Assembly: GCA_944388035.1 (NCBI GenBank)
Contig: CALXHF010000002.1
Location: forward strand, 1 to 64,000
Source of the DNA: an uncultured Clostridia bacterium
GTDB lineage: Bacteria > Bacillota > Clostridia > TANB77 > CAG-508
Direction: 5' to 3'
Length of the DNA stretch: 64,000 nucleotides
Both the position numbers and the translations under genes were made by a program. Below are positions 24,364-32,464 of the stretch, piece by piece. The notes beneath the pieces were generated by a model. The model was not told the DNA's origin and searched no databases. It saw only the letters and a list, made by a program, of their open reading frames with translations. The stretch's first letter is position 1. The number at the start of each line of letters is the position of its first letter.

Positions 24364-26100
24364 TTATTCTTTAAAGTGTGGAAACATATTTAACTTTTTA
24401 GGTGGATAAATAATATTTCCATCTGATAAAAATGTAAGTGCAGTAAATGTTTCTAAGTTCTGAGTGAAAAATTTAGAGTCATAAATATAATCATTTTGAT
24501 AATATGTGCTATAACTTTCAGAAATATTAGAATCTTGTGAGTTTAAAGTATTTGTAATATAGCTAAAATTAGTTTCTTTTGCACTTTCGGAAATACTTTT
24601 AGATACTTTTTCTTTGTCTTCTTTACCAAGTTGTTTTTGTGCTTCTTCAATTGTGAAAATATCATCTGTTCTAAACCAAATTTTGTTAATTAAGTTTTGA
24701 ACAATTACTTTAACAGTGGCTTCATCTTTTAGAGTAGTTTTTAAAGATGAATAGCTTTGTGTACTTACAATATTTATACATTTTGCCTCTCTACTTAAAG
24801 AAAAGAATTCACCATCTGTTTTGCTAGCAAATTTATCATATTCATCACAAATAAAAGCAGATGTCCTTGCTTTGCTTTTTGCTAAATGATTCATCACTTC
24901 TGTTTGGAAATCTAGTTTTAAATATGTCGCAACAATTTTTGAAAGTGCGTTATATTCAAAAATGTTCATATTTAGAACAACGATTTTTCCCTTAGATAGT
25001 ACTTCGTCAAAACCTGTAAAAGTTAATTTGTTTTTAGGGGGACAAAAAGTGGTTTTTACATCAAAATCTGAAACAAATGTACCTGTAATCCTAGTAATTT
25101 CAGAAATTAAAATACCTTTTGTTCTAGAATCTAGATTTAAAAATTCTTTTTCAAAGAAATTTAGACTTTCATTTAATTCGTAAATTTGTTTATCATTAAA
25201 TTTATTAGTAATGAACAAATTCCTTAAATTAGTTATTTTTTCTTTATAATAATCTGGAATTGTTACTAATTTATGTAATTCTGTAAAAGTTACATATCCA
25301 TTATTATAAAGTCTACAAAGTTTTATGCATTCTGTTAAAATTTCCTCTGCTTTATCTAGCCAATAACTTTCAGAATTATTCTCTGAAAATAACAACAATA
25401 TTGTTTTTAATCTATTTGCTAAAACTTGTGCTTTTAAATTTGGCTTGTGTAAAGGGTTATAGTAAACATTAGAACCTAATTCTAGAACTATTAAATCTTG
25501 TTCTAAATTATACTTTTTTACATATTGGCTTATTTGTTTATAATAATTACCTTTAACATCTAATATTAGCATACCAATTTTTTTATCTTGATTATTAAAA
25601 TTAAATTCTAATAATTGACGTGAAAAAGGATACATTGCACTAGAAGTTTTTCCTGAACCTATTGTTCCTGTGATTAAAAAATTCTGATATAAACCACTTT
25701 CTGGTATAAAGATTACATTATTATTCTCATCTTTTCCTACTTTTAAATTTAAACTTTTTTGGGAATTTTTAGAATTTATTTTATAATTCTCTTTTGGTTT
25801 ATTAAATGTTTTTTGGAAGTTTGATTTAAAAAATTTAATTTTATTAAAAATATTTAAAATTATCCTCGTATATATAAAATGACCTATTAGAAATAATGAT
25901 ATTGATGATGTAAATATATATGTTATTTTAATTATTTTCCATAAATCGGGGTTTTTAGAACAAATATCAAAAGGGTGTATTCCGTAAGGAATTATAACTT
26001 CTGTTGCTGTATATATAGGATAAAAAATTTTATAATTAATAAATCCAAATATTAAAAGAAACACAAAAGAAAATAGTATACTTTTCTTTGTTACTAAAAT
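24364..26100 (-). CDS. VirD4/TraG coupling ATPase
   Basis: The coupling protein feeds DNA or protein to the T4SS. Two N-terminal membrane helices are followed by Walker A ITGTIGSGKTSSAMYP and Walker B TSAFICDEYDKFASK, then VSTQSYSSLK and a GKEDKEKVSKS helical region, all typical. The plain frame starts at GTG 26064, but no ribosome-binding site fits it. A perfect AAGGAGG lies at 26115-26109 and is 8 bp from an in-frame ATT at 26100, which would give a better membrane anchor (LVTKKSILFSFVFLLIFGF). I therefore place the start at this rare ATT. It is the first gene of the six-gene operon down to dnaC. Confidence 0.85.
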   Translation of the reverse strand: MLVTKKSILFSFVFLLIFGFINYKIFYPIYTATEVIIPYGIHPFDICSKNPDLWKIIKITYIFTSSISLFLIGHFIYTRIILNIFNKIKFFKSNFQKTFNKPKENYKINSKNSQKSLNLKVGKDENNNVIFIPESGLYQNFLITGTIGSGKTSSAMYPFSRQLLEFNFNNQDKKIGMLILDVKGNYYKQISQYVKKYNLEQDLIVLELGSNVYYNPLHKPNLKAQVLANRLKTILLLFSENNSESYWLDKAEEILTECIKLCRLYNNGYVTFTELHKLVTIPDYYKEKITNLRNLFITNKFNDKQIYELNESLNFFEKEFLNLDSRTKGILISEITRITGTFVSDFDVKTTFCPPKNKLTFTGFDEVLSKGKIVVLNMNIFEYNALSKIVATYLKLDFQTEVMNHLAKSKARTSAFICDEYDKFASKTDGEFFSLSREAKCINIVSTQSYSSLKTTLKDEATVKVIVQNLINKIWFRTDDIFTIEEAQKQLGKEDKEKVSKSISESAKETNFSYITNTLNSQDSNISESYSTYYQNDYIYDSKFFTQNLETFTALTFLSDGNIIYPPKKLNMFPHFKE

Positions 26101-26308
26101 ATAAATAACCTCCTTTTAAAAATATTTTTTCTTTATTTGTAATTTTGAACCTTGTTTATTATGAAATAAAAAGATATCAAAAAAAGTATAAATTGAATAT
26201 AAAGTAATGAAAAGATAAATAATAAATGTAAGGAAATAAAAGTTGATTAAATTAGAAATAATTATCACCGCCTTACAATTTTTAATATCATACAACATTT
26301 TTTTAATT

Positions 26309-26337
26309 TTGTCTATACTTTTAAAGAAAAATATGAT
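26309..26337 (+). promoter_or_regulatory. promoter of the DUF1858 gene
   Basis: TTGTCT (26309-26314), 17-bp spacer, TATGAT (26332-26337), ahead of a strong AAGGAGGAG site. Confidence 0.5.
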
Positions 26338-26377
26338 AAAATTAATATTAAGTTTACTAAATATAAGGAGGAGAACA

Positions 26378-26563
26378 ATGAAATTTAATAAAGATACAAG
26401 AATTGGTGAATTATTAGAACAAGCTCCAGAAAAAGCTGAAATTTTATTAGATATGGGTATGCACTGTTTAGGTTGTCCTGCTTCTCAAATGGAGACTTTA
26501 GAGGAAGCTTGTGATGTACATGGAATCGATGTTGAAGAAGTATTAGAAAGACTAAATAAATAA
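26378..26563 (+). CDS. DUF1858 small CxxC protein
   Basis: A 61-residue protein, MKFNKDTRIGELLEQAPEKA..., with GMHCLGCPASQMETLEEAC near its centre. It matches DUF1858, which also forms the N-terminal part of ScdA-type iron-sulfur repair proteins, and the CxxC plus third Cys suggests thiol or metal chemistry. The ATG at 26378 follows AAGGAGGAG; a longer frame upstream is not needed. A single-gene unit between the T4SS operon and the tRNAs. Confidence 0.8.
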   Translation: MKFNKDTRIGELLEQAPEKAEILLDMGMHCLGCPASQMETLEEACDVHGIDVEEVLERLNK

Positions 26564-26606
26564 TAAATTCAAAAAATAACAAAAATTCACAAAATTTACA
26601 ACTTTT

Positions 26607-26648
26607 TTTCACAAATGTATTGACATTTGTGAAAAAATATTGTAAGAT
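26607..26648 (+). promoter_or_regulatory. tRNA operon promoter with a perfect dyad over the -35
   Basis: TTTTCACAAATG (26607-26618) and CATTTGTGAAAA (26625-26636) are a perfect 12-bp inverted repeat with a 6-base centre. The -35 TTGACA is 26620-26625, inside it; a 17-bp spacer leads to TAAGAT (26643-26648). The arms resemble the TTTCACA/TGTGAAA dyads upstream of the AAA_14 gene at 40248. Confidence 0.75.
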
Positions 26649-26678
26649 ATAAAAGCGTTATGAGTGCAAACATAATAT

Positions 26679-26754
26679 GGGCTATTAGCTCAGGTGGTAG
26701 AGCACTTGACTTTTAATCAAGTTGTCCCGCGTTCGAGTCGCGGATAGCTCACCA
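26679..26754 (+). tRNA. tRNA-Lys (anticodon TTT)
   Basis: Acceptor GGGCTAT/ATAGCTC pairs, D-loop AGCTCAGGTGGTAGAGC, anticodon arm CTTGACTTTTAATCAAG with TTT, T-arm GCGTTCGAGTCGC, and encoded CCA. Confidence 0.95.
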
Positions 26755-26792
26755 AAAGAACTAAATACTAATCTATTTAGTTCTTTGTATAA

Positions 26793-26867
26793 GGCCCCGT
26801 GGTCAAGCGGTTAAGACATCGCCCTTTCACGGCGGAGACATGGGTTCGATTCCCGTCGGGGTCACCA
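26793..26867 (+). tRNA. tRNA-Glu (anticodon TTC)
   Basis: Acceptor GGCCCCG/CGGGGTC, anticodon arm CGCCCTTTCACGGCG with TTC, T-loop GGTTCGATTCC, encoded CCA. Confidence 0.95.
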
Positions 26868-26870
26868 AAT

Positions 26871-26947
26871 GCCACTTTAGCTCAGCTGGCCAGAGCATCG
26901 CACTTGTAATGCGAGGGTCATCCGTTCGAATCGGATAAGTGGCTCCA
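26871..26947 (+). tRNA. tRNA-Thr (anticodon TGT)
   Basis: Acceptor GCCACTT/AAGTGGC, D-arm AGCTCAGCTGGCCAGAGC, anticodon arm CGCACTTGTAATGCG with TGT, T-loop CGTTCGAATCG, encoded CCA. Confidence 0.95.
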
Positions 26948-27322
26948 TTATAAAGGTCATTAGTTTTGAGTTATCTCTTAATTATTGACTTTTTTATTTT
27001 GTGAATTTATAGACTTGCCACTTTTTTTAAGAAACTATCACATTACAAGCGCTTGCACTTGTAAAATTATTATATTTTTGTACTTTTTTAAAAAAATTTA
27101 TTTTCGACAGGTTTCGACAAACTTTTAAAAAAATTGTGTTATAATAACATTGTTTTAATTTTTTCAAAATATTTTAGTCTAAAATTATTTCCAAAAAATA
27201 AATTAAAAGCGGTGTGTATTTTTGGATAGACTTGAGGAATCGTTTTATAAGTAAATTTTATCTTTAAAATCAAAAAACAATTGAAAAAATCAAAAAAATA
27301 TGATATTATAAGGAGGAATTAA
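26948..27322. other. intergenic region with a dyad and a putative promoter
   Basis: No gene is visible. TTACAAG and CTTGTAA (27043-27049 and 27058-27064) form a dyad. A possible promoter is TATAAT near 27139 with a weak TCGACA -35. A weak hairpin ending in GACTTTTTT near 26990 could terminate the tRNA transcript. The last ~130 bp are a leader without recognised structure. Confidence 0.5.
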
Positions 27323-28231
27323 ATGGAAGAAAAATTATTACCATTAACATCAGACTATGTATTTAAGCGTATTTTTGGACAGGAGGAAAATAAACAAGCA
27401 TTAAAAGACTTTCTAGAGAGTATATTAGATGAAGAAATACTAAAAATAGAAATAAAAAACCCAGAAATACCAAAAAACTTTTATGATAGTAAATATGGAG
27501 TATTAGACTTAAAAGTAACATTAAACGATAAAAGCATAGTAGATGTGGAAATGCAAATGAAAAATGAGCATAATATAGAACAAAGAGATACGTTCTATTT
27601 AGCAAGTAACTATGTAAATGAAATAAAAGAAGGAGAACCATATACCAATTGTAAAAAATCGATAGTTATAAACATATTAAATTTTATGTATTATAAAAGA
27701 AATGAGTATCATTCTGTAGCAAGGATGATATTTGAAGAACCAAAAGAAGAAGAAAGCGTAGAAATGGGATATAAAGAAGAAGATAGGTATATGACAAAAT
27801 ATTTAGAGGTACATATAATAGAACTACCTAAATTCAAAATAAAGAACCCAAAAATGCATACAAAATTGGAAGAGTGGTTATGGTTATTTATAGGGAGTGA
27901 TGAAAAAGTGAAAGAAGCAAGTAAGAAAAATAAAGAAATAGAAAAAATAAAAAGAAAGCTAGCTTCTATGAGCTTAAGTCCAGAAGAAAGAAATAACTAT
28001 GAATACAGATTAAGAGCAATAAGAGATGAGGCAGATGCAATAGAATATAAAACAAAACAAGCAAAAGAAGAAGGAATAAAAGAAGGAGTGGAAAAAGGAA
28101 TAAAGCAAGGAATAGAGCAAGGAATAGAACAAACAGCCAAAGAAATGTTAAAAAATAATTTTACAATAGAACAAATACAAGTAATAACAAAATTAACAAA
28201 AGAAGAAATAGAAAAATTAAGAAAAAATTAA
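27323..28231 (+). CDS. Rpn/PDDEXK-type nuclease (transposase_31-like family)
   Basis: A 302-residue protein of the same broad family as the gene at 6630, but distant in sequence. N-terminal LPLTSDYVFKRIFGQEENK is typical, the nuclease core is VLDLKVTLND...VDVEMQM (Asp and Glu-x-Gln, residues about 69-90), and the C-terminal tail carries repeated GIKEGVEKGIKQGIEQGIEQ and a final QVITKLTKEEIEKLRK helix. The Gly/Glu heptad stretch is a common and variable feature of this family. Good AAGGAGG site. Single-gene transcription unit. Confidence 0.87.
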   Translation: MEEKLLPLTSDYVFKRIFGQEENKQALKDFLESILDEEILKIEIKNPEIPKNFYDSKYGVLDLKVTLNDKSIVDVEMQMKNEHNIEQRDTFYLASNYVNEIKEGEPYTNCKKSIVINILNFMYYKRNEYHSVARMIFEEPKEEESVEMGYKEEDRYMTKYLEVHIIELPKFKIKNPKMHTKLEEWLWLFIGSDEKVKEASKKNKEIEKIKRKLASMSLSPEERNNYEYRLRAIRDEADAIEYKTKQAKEEGIKEGVEKGIKQGIEQGIEQTAKEMLKNNFTIEQIQVITKLTKEEIEKLRKN

Positions 28232-28257
28232 ATGTTGATAAAACTTAAAAAAAGTAG

Positions 28258-28293
28258 TAAAATACAGTAGTATAGATACTATTGTATTTTTTT
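28258..28293 (+). terminator. terminator after the Rpn gene
   Basis: AAATACAGTAGTAT pairs with ATACTATTGTATTT, followed by TTT. Confidence 0.75.
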
Positions 28294-28315
28294 GTAAAAG
28301 TAAAAGGAGATAAAA

Positions 28316-29047
28316 ATGAGTGAGGTAGTAATAATAACAGGAGCATCAAGAGGAATAGGAAGAGAAATAGCAAAAAGATTAGCAATTAAAGGTTTAACCG
28401 TAGTTGCAAATTATAATAAATCAGAAAAAGAGGCAAAAGAATTAAGAAAAGAATTAGAAGAGAAAGGTTTTGTAATAGATATTGTAAAAGCAGATGTATC
28501 CAAAAGAGAAGAAGCTAAAGAATTAGTAAAATTTACTTTAGATAAATATGGAAAAATAGACATATTAATTAATAATGCAGGAATATCAGAATATAAATTG
28601 TTTACAGACGAAACAGATGAAGATTGGAATAAAATTATAAATACTAATTTATATTCAGTATTTGCAATGAGCCAAGAAGTAATACCAAATATGATACATA
28701 ATAAAAAAGGTTTAATAATAAATATGTCATCTGCGTGGGGAGTTGTTGGTGGTTCTTTAGAAGTAATTTATTCAGTATCAAAAGCAGGAGTAGATGGTTT
28801 AACAAAAGCATTAGCAAAAGAACTAGGCCCCTCAAATATAAGAGTGAATTCTATTGCACCAGGTATGATATATACAAAAATGAATTCTAAATTTACAAAA
28901 GAAGAATTAGAAGAAATAAAAGAAGAAATACCATTAGGAAAAATAGGGGATACTACCGATGTTGCTAAATGTGTAGATTGGTTAATTGAAGATAAATATA
29001 CGACAGGACAGGTAATATCAATAAATGGTGGATGGATAATAACATAA
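28316..29047 (+). CDS. FabG-like short-chain dehydrogenase/reductase
   Basis: A 243-residue classical SDR, most like 3-oxoacyl-ACP reductase, which makes the NADPH-dependent reduction in fatty-acid elongation. The nucleotide-binding TGASRGIG lies at residues 8-15, NNAG near 85, the catalytic Ser in INMSSAWG near 139 and YSVSK near 153, with PGMIYTKM and the C-terminal GQVISINGGW. No other fatty-acid genes are adjacent, so it may be one of several SDRs with another substrate. Confidence 0.85.
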   Translation: MSEVVIITGASRGIGREIAKRLAIKGLTVVANYNKSEKEAKELRKELEEKGFVIDIVKADVSKREEAKELVKFTLDKYGKIDILINNAGISEYKLFTDETDEDWNKIINTNLYSVFAMSQEVIPNMIHNKKGLIINMSSAWGVVGGSLEVIYSVSKAGVDGLTKALAKELGPSNIRVNSIAPGMIYTKMNSKFTKEELEEIKEEIPLGKIGDTTDVAKCVDWLIEDKYTTGQVISINGGWIIT

Positions 29048-29049
29048 AA

Positions 29050-29075
29050 TAAGCGGTACATATTGTACCGCTTAA
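29050..29075. terminator. bidirectional terminator
   Basis: AAGCGGTACA pairs perfectly with TGTACCGCTT around TAT, between convergent genes. Confidence 0.8.
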
Positions 29076-29081
29076 TGTATA

Positions 29082-29549
29082 TTAATTTTCTTTTAATTTT
29101 CTTTTGTAATTTCCAGAAATTAGCTTTGGTAAATAAGTAATTAATTTATAGACTGCTAGACGAATTTTTTTGCTCCATAAATAAGATCTTCTTAATTTTC
29201 TAGCAGAACCTAAAGCAACTGGTTCATCGTCTAAAACGATTAATTCGTTTTGAATTTTTTCTAAAGGAAAAATATAATTTTGACCATTATTATTATCCCA
29301 TACATTATTATCATTTCTAAAGCAGAAATTAAAAGTATCACCTTCTAATAATTCAATTTCTGCTTGGAAACCTAAATCTGTTTTTTCCATTTTAATATCA
29401 TTAACATTATCCCAATTTAAACCAAAGCCATAATGAATAAAGACCTCAGATGAGTTATCTTGGTATAAATTTCCTAAATATGAGATTTTTACTTTGCTAT
29501 TTTCAACTAATTTATCTGTATTAAAGAATATATTTTTTGTTAACTCCAT
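29082..29549 (-). CDS. CBM25-like carbohydrate-binding protein
   Basis: A 155-residue protein without signal peptide. Residues about 20-95 match the starch-binding CBM25/53 pattern: VFIHYGFGLNWDNVNDIKME, then GFQAEIELLEGDTFNFCFRN and WDNNNGQNYIF. The C-terminus is basic (RKLRRSYLWSKKIRL...KLKEN). Intracellular binding to storage glucan is a reasonable inference; the substrate is not known. Confidence 0.7.
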   Translation of the reverse strand: MELTKNIFFNTDKLVENSKVKISYLGNLYQDNSSEVFIHYGFGLNWDNVNDIKMEKTDLGFQAEIELLEGDTFNFCFRNDNNVWDNNNGQNYIFPLEKIQNELIVLDDEPVALGSARKLRRSYLWSKKIRLAVYKLITYLPKLISGNYKRKLKEN

Positions 29550-29780
29550 TTAATTTCTCTCCCTTAATTTGTCTTTTGCTGGTAACATTATAATATTAAA
29601 TTCTACAATGTTCAAGTATTTTCCTTAAAAAATATATTACGTTTTTATTACAATTTTGTTACAAAAAGAAAAATGTTTATTCATCACTTTTTAATAGAGT
29701 ATTTATATTGAAAAAATATTGTAAAAAATAATGTTTTATGGTAATATTAAAGAGAAATATAAAATAAAAGGGGAATTCTT

Positions 29781-31673
29781 ATGGGAGAAAAAGTAATGGA
29801 GGAAAACAAAGAAAAATTAAACGAAAAGGATGTAGAAGTAAAGGAAGAAAATATAGAAAATAACGAAGAAAAAAAAGAAATTGTAGAGGAAAAACAAGAA
29901 GAAAATAAGAAAGAAGAGACAAAGTTTAAAAAAGCAGAAGAAAAAAGAAAAGAACTAGATAAAAAAATGCAAGAAATGATAGATAAAAGAAAGAAAAATA
30001 AAAAAAGATATATTATTTTAGGAAGTATAATAGGAGTTCTTTTAGTTATTGCTCTTTTTGTTTCTACAATATTTGCTTTTGTGAACATCAATAATGATAA
30101 AATAGTAAGTGGGGTGTCTATTTCTGGAATAGATATGTCAGGACTTTCAAAAGATGAAGCTAAAGCTAAATTAGAAGAAATCTACAACAAAAAAGAAGAA
30201 CAAGAAATAAAATTAAAACGTGGAGAATATGAAACTGTATTAAGCCCTGTTTTAATGGAAGTAGATTATAAAATAGATGAAGCAGTAGAAGAAGCATATA
30301 AAATAGGAAAAGAAGAAAATATTTTTGTGAATAATTATAAAATTTTATTTGCTTTAATTTGGAAAGAGGATATTCCAGTTAATATGACATTAAATGAAGA
30401 AGTAACAAGGCAAACAATAGATGATATGAATACAAATTTATCAGATGTTGTTATAGAGTCTAGTTATACTTTAGAAGATGAAGAGTTAATAATAACTAAA
30501 GGAAAAGCAGGAGTTAAAATAGATACTGATAATTTATTAAATAAAGCAAAAGAAATATTAACAGATACTAATATAAGTGATGATTTTGTAGAAATTCCTG
30601 TTATAAATAAAGATCCAGACCCAATAGATATTGATAAAATACACGAAGAAGTTTATAAAGAAGCAAAAGATGCATATTACACAGAAGATCCACTTCAAGT
30701 TTATCCAGAAGAAAAAGGTATTGACTTTGATGTGGAAAATGCAAAAGAGATTTTAAAAGAAGATAAAGAAGAATATGTTATACCATTAATAATTACAGAA
30801 CCAGAGGTAACTTTAGATGACCTTGGAACGAAAGCTTTTCCAGACCAATTAGCAACATTTACAACAAGATATGATGTAAGTGATGTTGATAGAACAACAA
30901 ACCTTGTGCTTGCTATTAAAAAGATTAATGGTACTGTATTAAGAGCAGGAGAGGAATTTTCTTATAACAAAGTTGTAGGAGCAAGAACAGTAGCAGCTGG
31001 ATACAAAAATGCAAAAATATATTCAGCAGGTCAAGTGGTAGATGGTTTAGGTGGTGGAATATGCCAAGTATCATCAACATTATATAATGCAGCTTTGCTT
31101 GCAAACTTAGAAATAACAGAAAGAAGAAATCACCAATTTGTAACATCATATGTAGAAGCGGGAAGAGATGCAACAGTAGTTTATGGATCAACAGATTTTA
31201 AATTTAAAAATACAAGAAAATATCCAATAAGAATAGTTGCAACAGCAAAAAATGGAATATTAACAATGACAATTTATGGAATAAAAGAAGAAAATGAATA
31301 TACTTTTAAATTTACTCCAAAAGTATTAGCGACAACTCCATATCAAACTCAATATATAGATGATGATACTTTGCCAGAAGGAACTGAAAAAGTTAAACAA
31401 AAAGGTGCAGTGGGAAAAAAAGTACAAACAACTATAACTAAACTATTAAATGGAAAGGTTGTTTCAAGTGAAGTTCTTTCAGTTGATACATATACTCCTA
31501 TGACAAGAATAATATTAAGAGGAACAAAAAAGGTAAGCAGTGAAACTTCTACACCGGCAGTAGAAACGCCTGAAGAAACTACAGAAACAAAACCAGAGAC
31601 ACAAGAACCAGAGACACAAGAACCAGCAACAAACTCAACTGAAGAAGTGGAAGTACCAGTTGGTGAAGAATAA
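29781..31673 (+). CDS. VanW-family cell-wall protein
   Basis: A 630-residue membrane-anchored protein. Residues 1-73 are a highly charged Glu/Lys cytoplasmic segment; one transmembrane helix follows (YIILGSIIGVLLVIALFVST). The extracellular part has two peptidoglycan-binding-like repeats (GIDMSGLSKDEAKAKLEE) and then the VanW domain (about residues 350-500): TTNLVLAIKKINGTVLRAGE, FSYNKVVGARTVAAGYKNA, GGGICQVSSTLYNAAL, RNHQFVTSYVEAGRDATV. A Pro/Glu/Thr-rich tail with two PETQE repeats ends it. The function of VanW domains is not established; a cell-wall location is inferred. Confidence 0.9.
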   Translation: MGEKVMEENKEKLNEKDVEVKEENIENNEEKKEIVEEKQEENKKEETKFKKAEEKRKELDKKMQEMIDKRKKNKKRYIILGSIIGVLLVIALFVSTIFAFVNINNDKIVSGVSISGIDMSGLSKDEAKAKLEEIYNKKEEQEIKLKRGEYETVLSPVLMEVDYKIDEAVEEAYKIGKEENIFVNNYKILFALIWKEDIPVNMTLNEEVTRQTIDDMNTNLSDVVIESSYTLEDEELIITKGKAGVKIDTDNLLNKAKEILTDTNISDDFVEIPVINKDPDPIDIDKIHEEVYKEAKDAYYTEDPLQVYPEEKGIDFDVENAKEILKEDKEEYVIPLIITEPEVTLDDLGTKAFPDQLATFTTRYDVSDVDRTTNLVLAIKKINGTVLRAGEEFSYNKVVGARTVAAGYKNAKIYSAGQVVDGLGGGICQVSSTLYNAALLANLEITERRNHQFVTSYVEAGRDATVVYGSTDFKFKNTRKYPIRIVATAKNGILTMTIYGIKEENEYTFKFTPKVLATTPYQTQYIDDDTLPEGTEKVKQKGAVGKKVQTTITKLLNGKVVSSEVLSVDTYTPMTRIILRGTKKVSSETSTPAVETPEETTETKPETQEPETQEPATNSTEEVEVPVGEE

Positions 31674-31694
31674 GACCTAAGAAAGGTCTTTTTC
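31672..31694 (+). terminator. terminator
   Basis: AAGACCT and AGGTCTT form a stem followed by TTTCTTATTTTTG. Confidence 0.7.
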
Positions 31695-31750
31695 TTATTT
31701 TTGTTGAAAATTATGTAAATTAATGATATAATAATATTGTTGGAGGTAAT

Positions 31751-32447
31751 ATGGAAATTAAGTATATAAAAATTGATATAAAAGATAATAAAAAAATGGA
31801 AATTTTCCACAAATTTTATGAGAAAATAATAGTTCCAAACTTTAGTTGTGATGAAAGAGAAACAGAAGAACAATTTAAAAGTTTGCTAAAAATTGATGAA
31901 GAAAATTATAAATATTATATAATTGTAGCAATAGATGAATTTAATAATGTAATGCGGAGGAATAATTTTTGATTATTTATCAAAAATAAATGTAGGATTA
32001 ATAGAATATATAGCTGTTTCAAAAGAATATAGAAAAAAAGGAATAGCAACAAAAATTTTAAATTATATGACAGAAATTCTTAATAAAGAAGCTGAAAATA
32101 GAAATTTTAAAAGAATTGAATTCATATGTGGAGAAGTAGAAAAAGTTTTTAGAAAAAAAGAAGAAAAACATTATTTTTGGGAAAAATATGGTTTTAGAAA
32201 ACTAGATTTTAATTATATACAGCCAGCATTAGATGAAAACAAAAAAAATGTAGATATTATGAGATTTGGGATTATGACTAAAATACCAAATGCTGAGTTT
32301 AATGAGAATTACATTAGTAGTAATTTATTAGAAGAAATATTATATGAATATTATGGAAAAAATGAAGAAGCAAAAGATGAATTAAAAAAGATGAGTATAG
32401 AAATTCATAAAAAAGGAGAATTTATAAATCTAATAGATTTATATTAA
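31751..32447 (+). CDS. GNAT acetyltransferase with a +1 frameshift at a CGG codon
   Basis: The N-terminal part (FYEKIIVPNFSCDERETEEQ) and the part after the break (GLIEYIAVSKEYRKKGIATK, the acetyl-CoA-binding V-x-x-x-x-R/K-x-x-G-x-A/G motif) belong to one GNAT protein. At 31955 the frame reads GTA ATG CGG AGG AAT and stops shortly after. Skipping the C gives ATG GGA GGA ATA ATT TTT GAT TAT, the expected beta-strand (MGGIIFDYL), and the reading stays open to 32447, for 231 residues. A +1 decoding event or a 1-bp insertion explains this; the same CGG pattern in three other genes favours the former. Substrate unknown. A second GNAT-containing gene follows 17 bp downstream. Confidence 0.82.
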
Positions 32448-32464
32448 AATAGGGGGATAATATT

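Noticed and set aside
26116..26298. 60-residue minus-strand hydrophobic frame upstream of VirD4
   Set aside because: No ribosome-binding site before its ATG and only A/T-driven Ile/Phe/Tyr content; it also crosses the promoter of the DUF1858 gene.
27043..27300. Riboswitch or T-box leader before the Rpn gene at 27323
   Set aside because: I found a short dyad but no recognisable T-box, stem-loop series or terminator/antiterminator pair.
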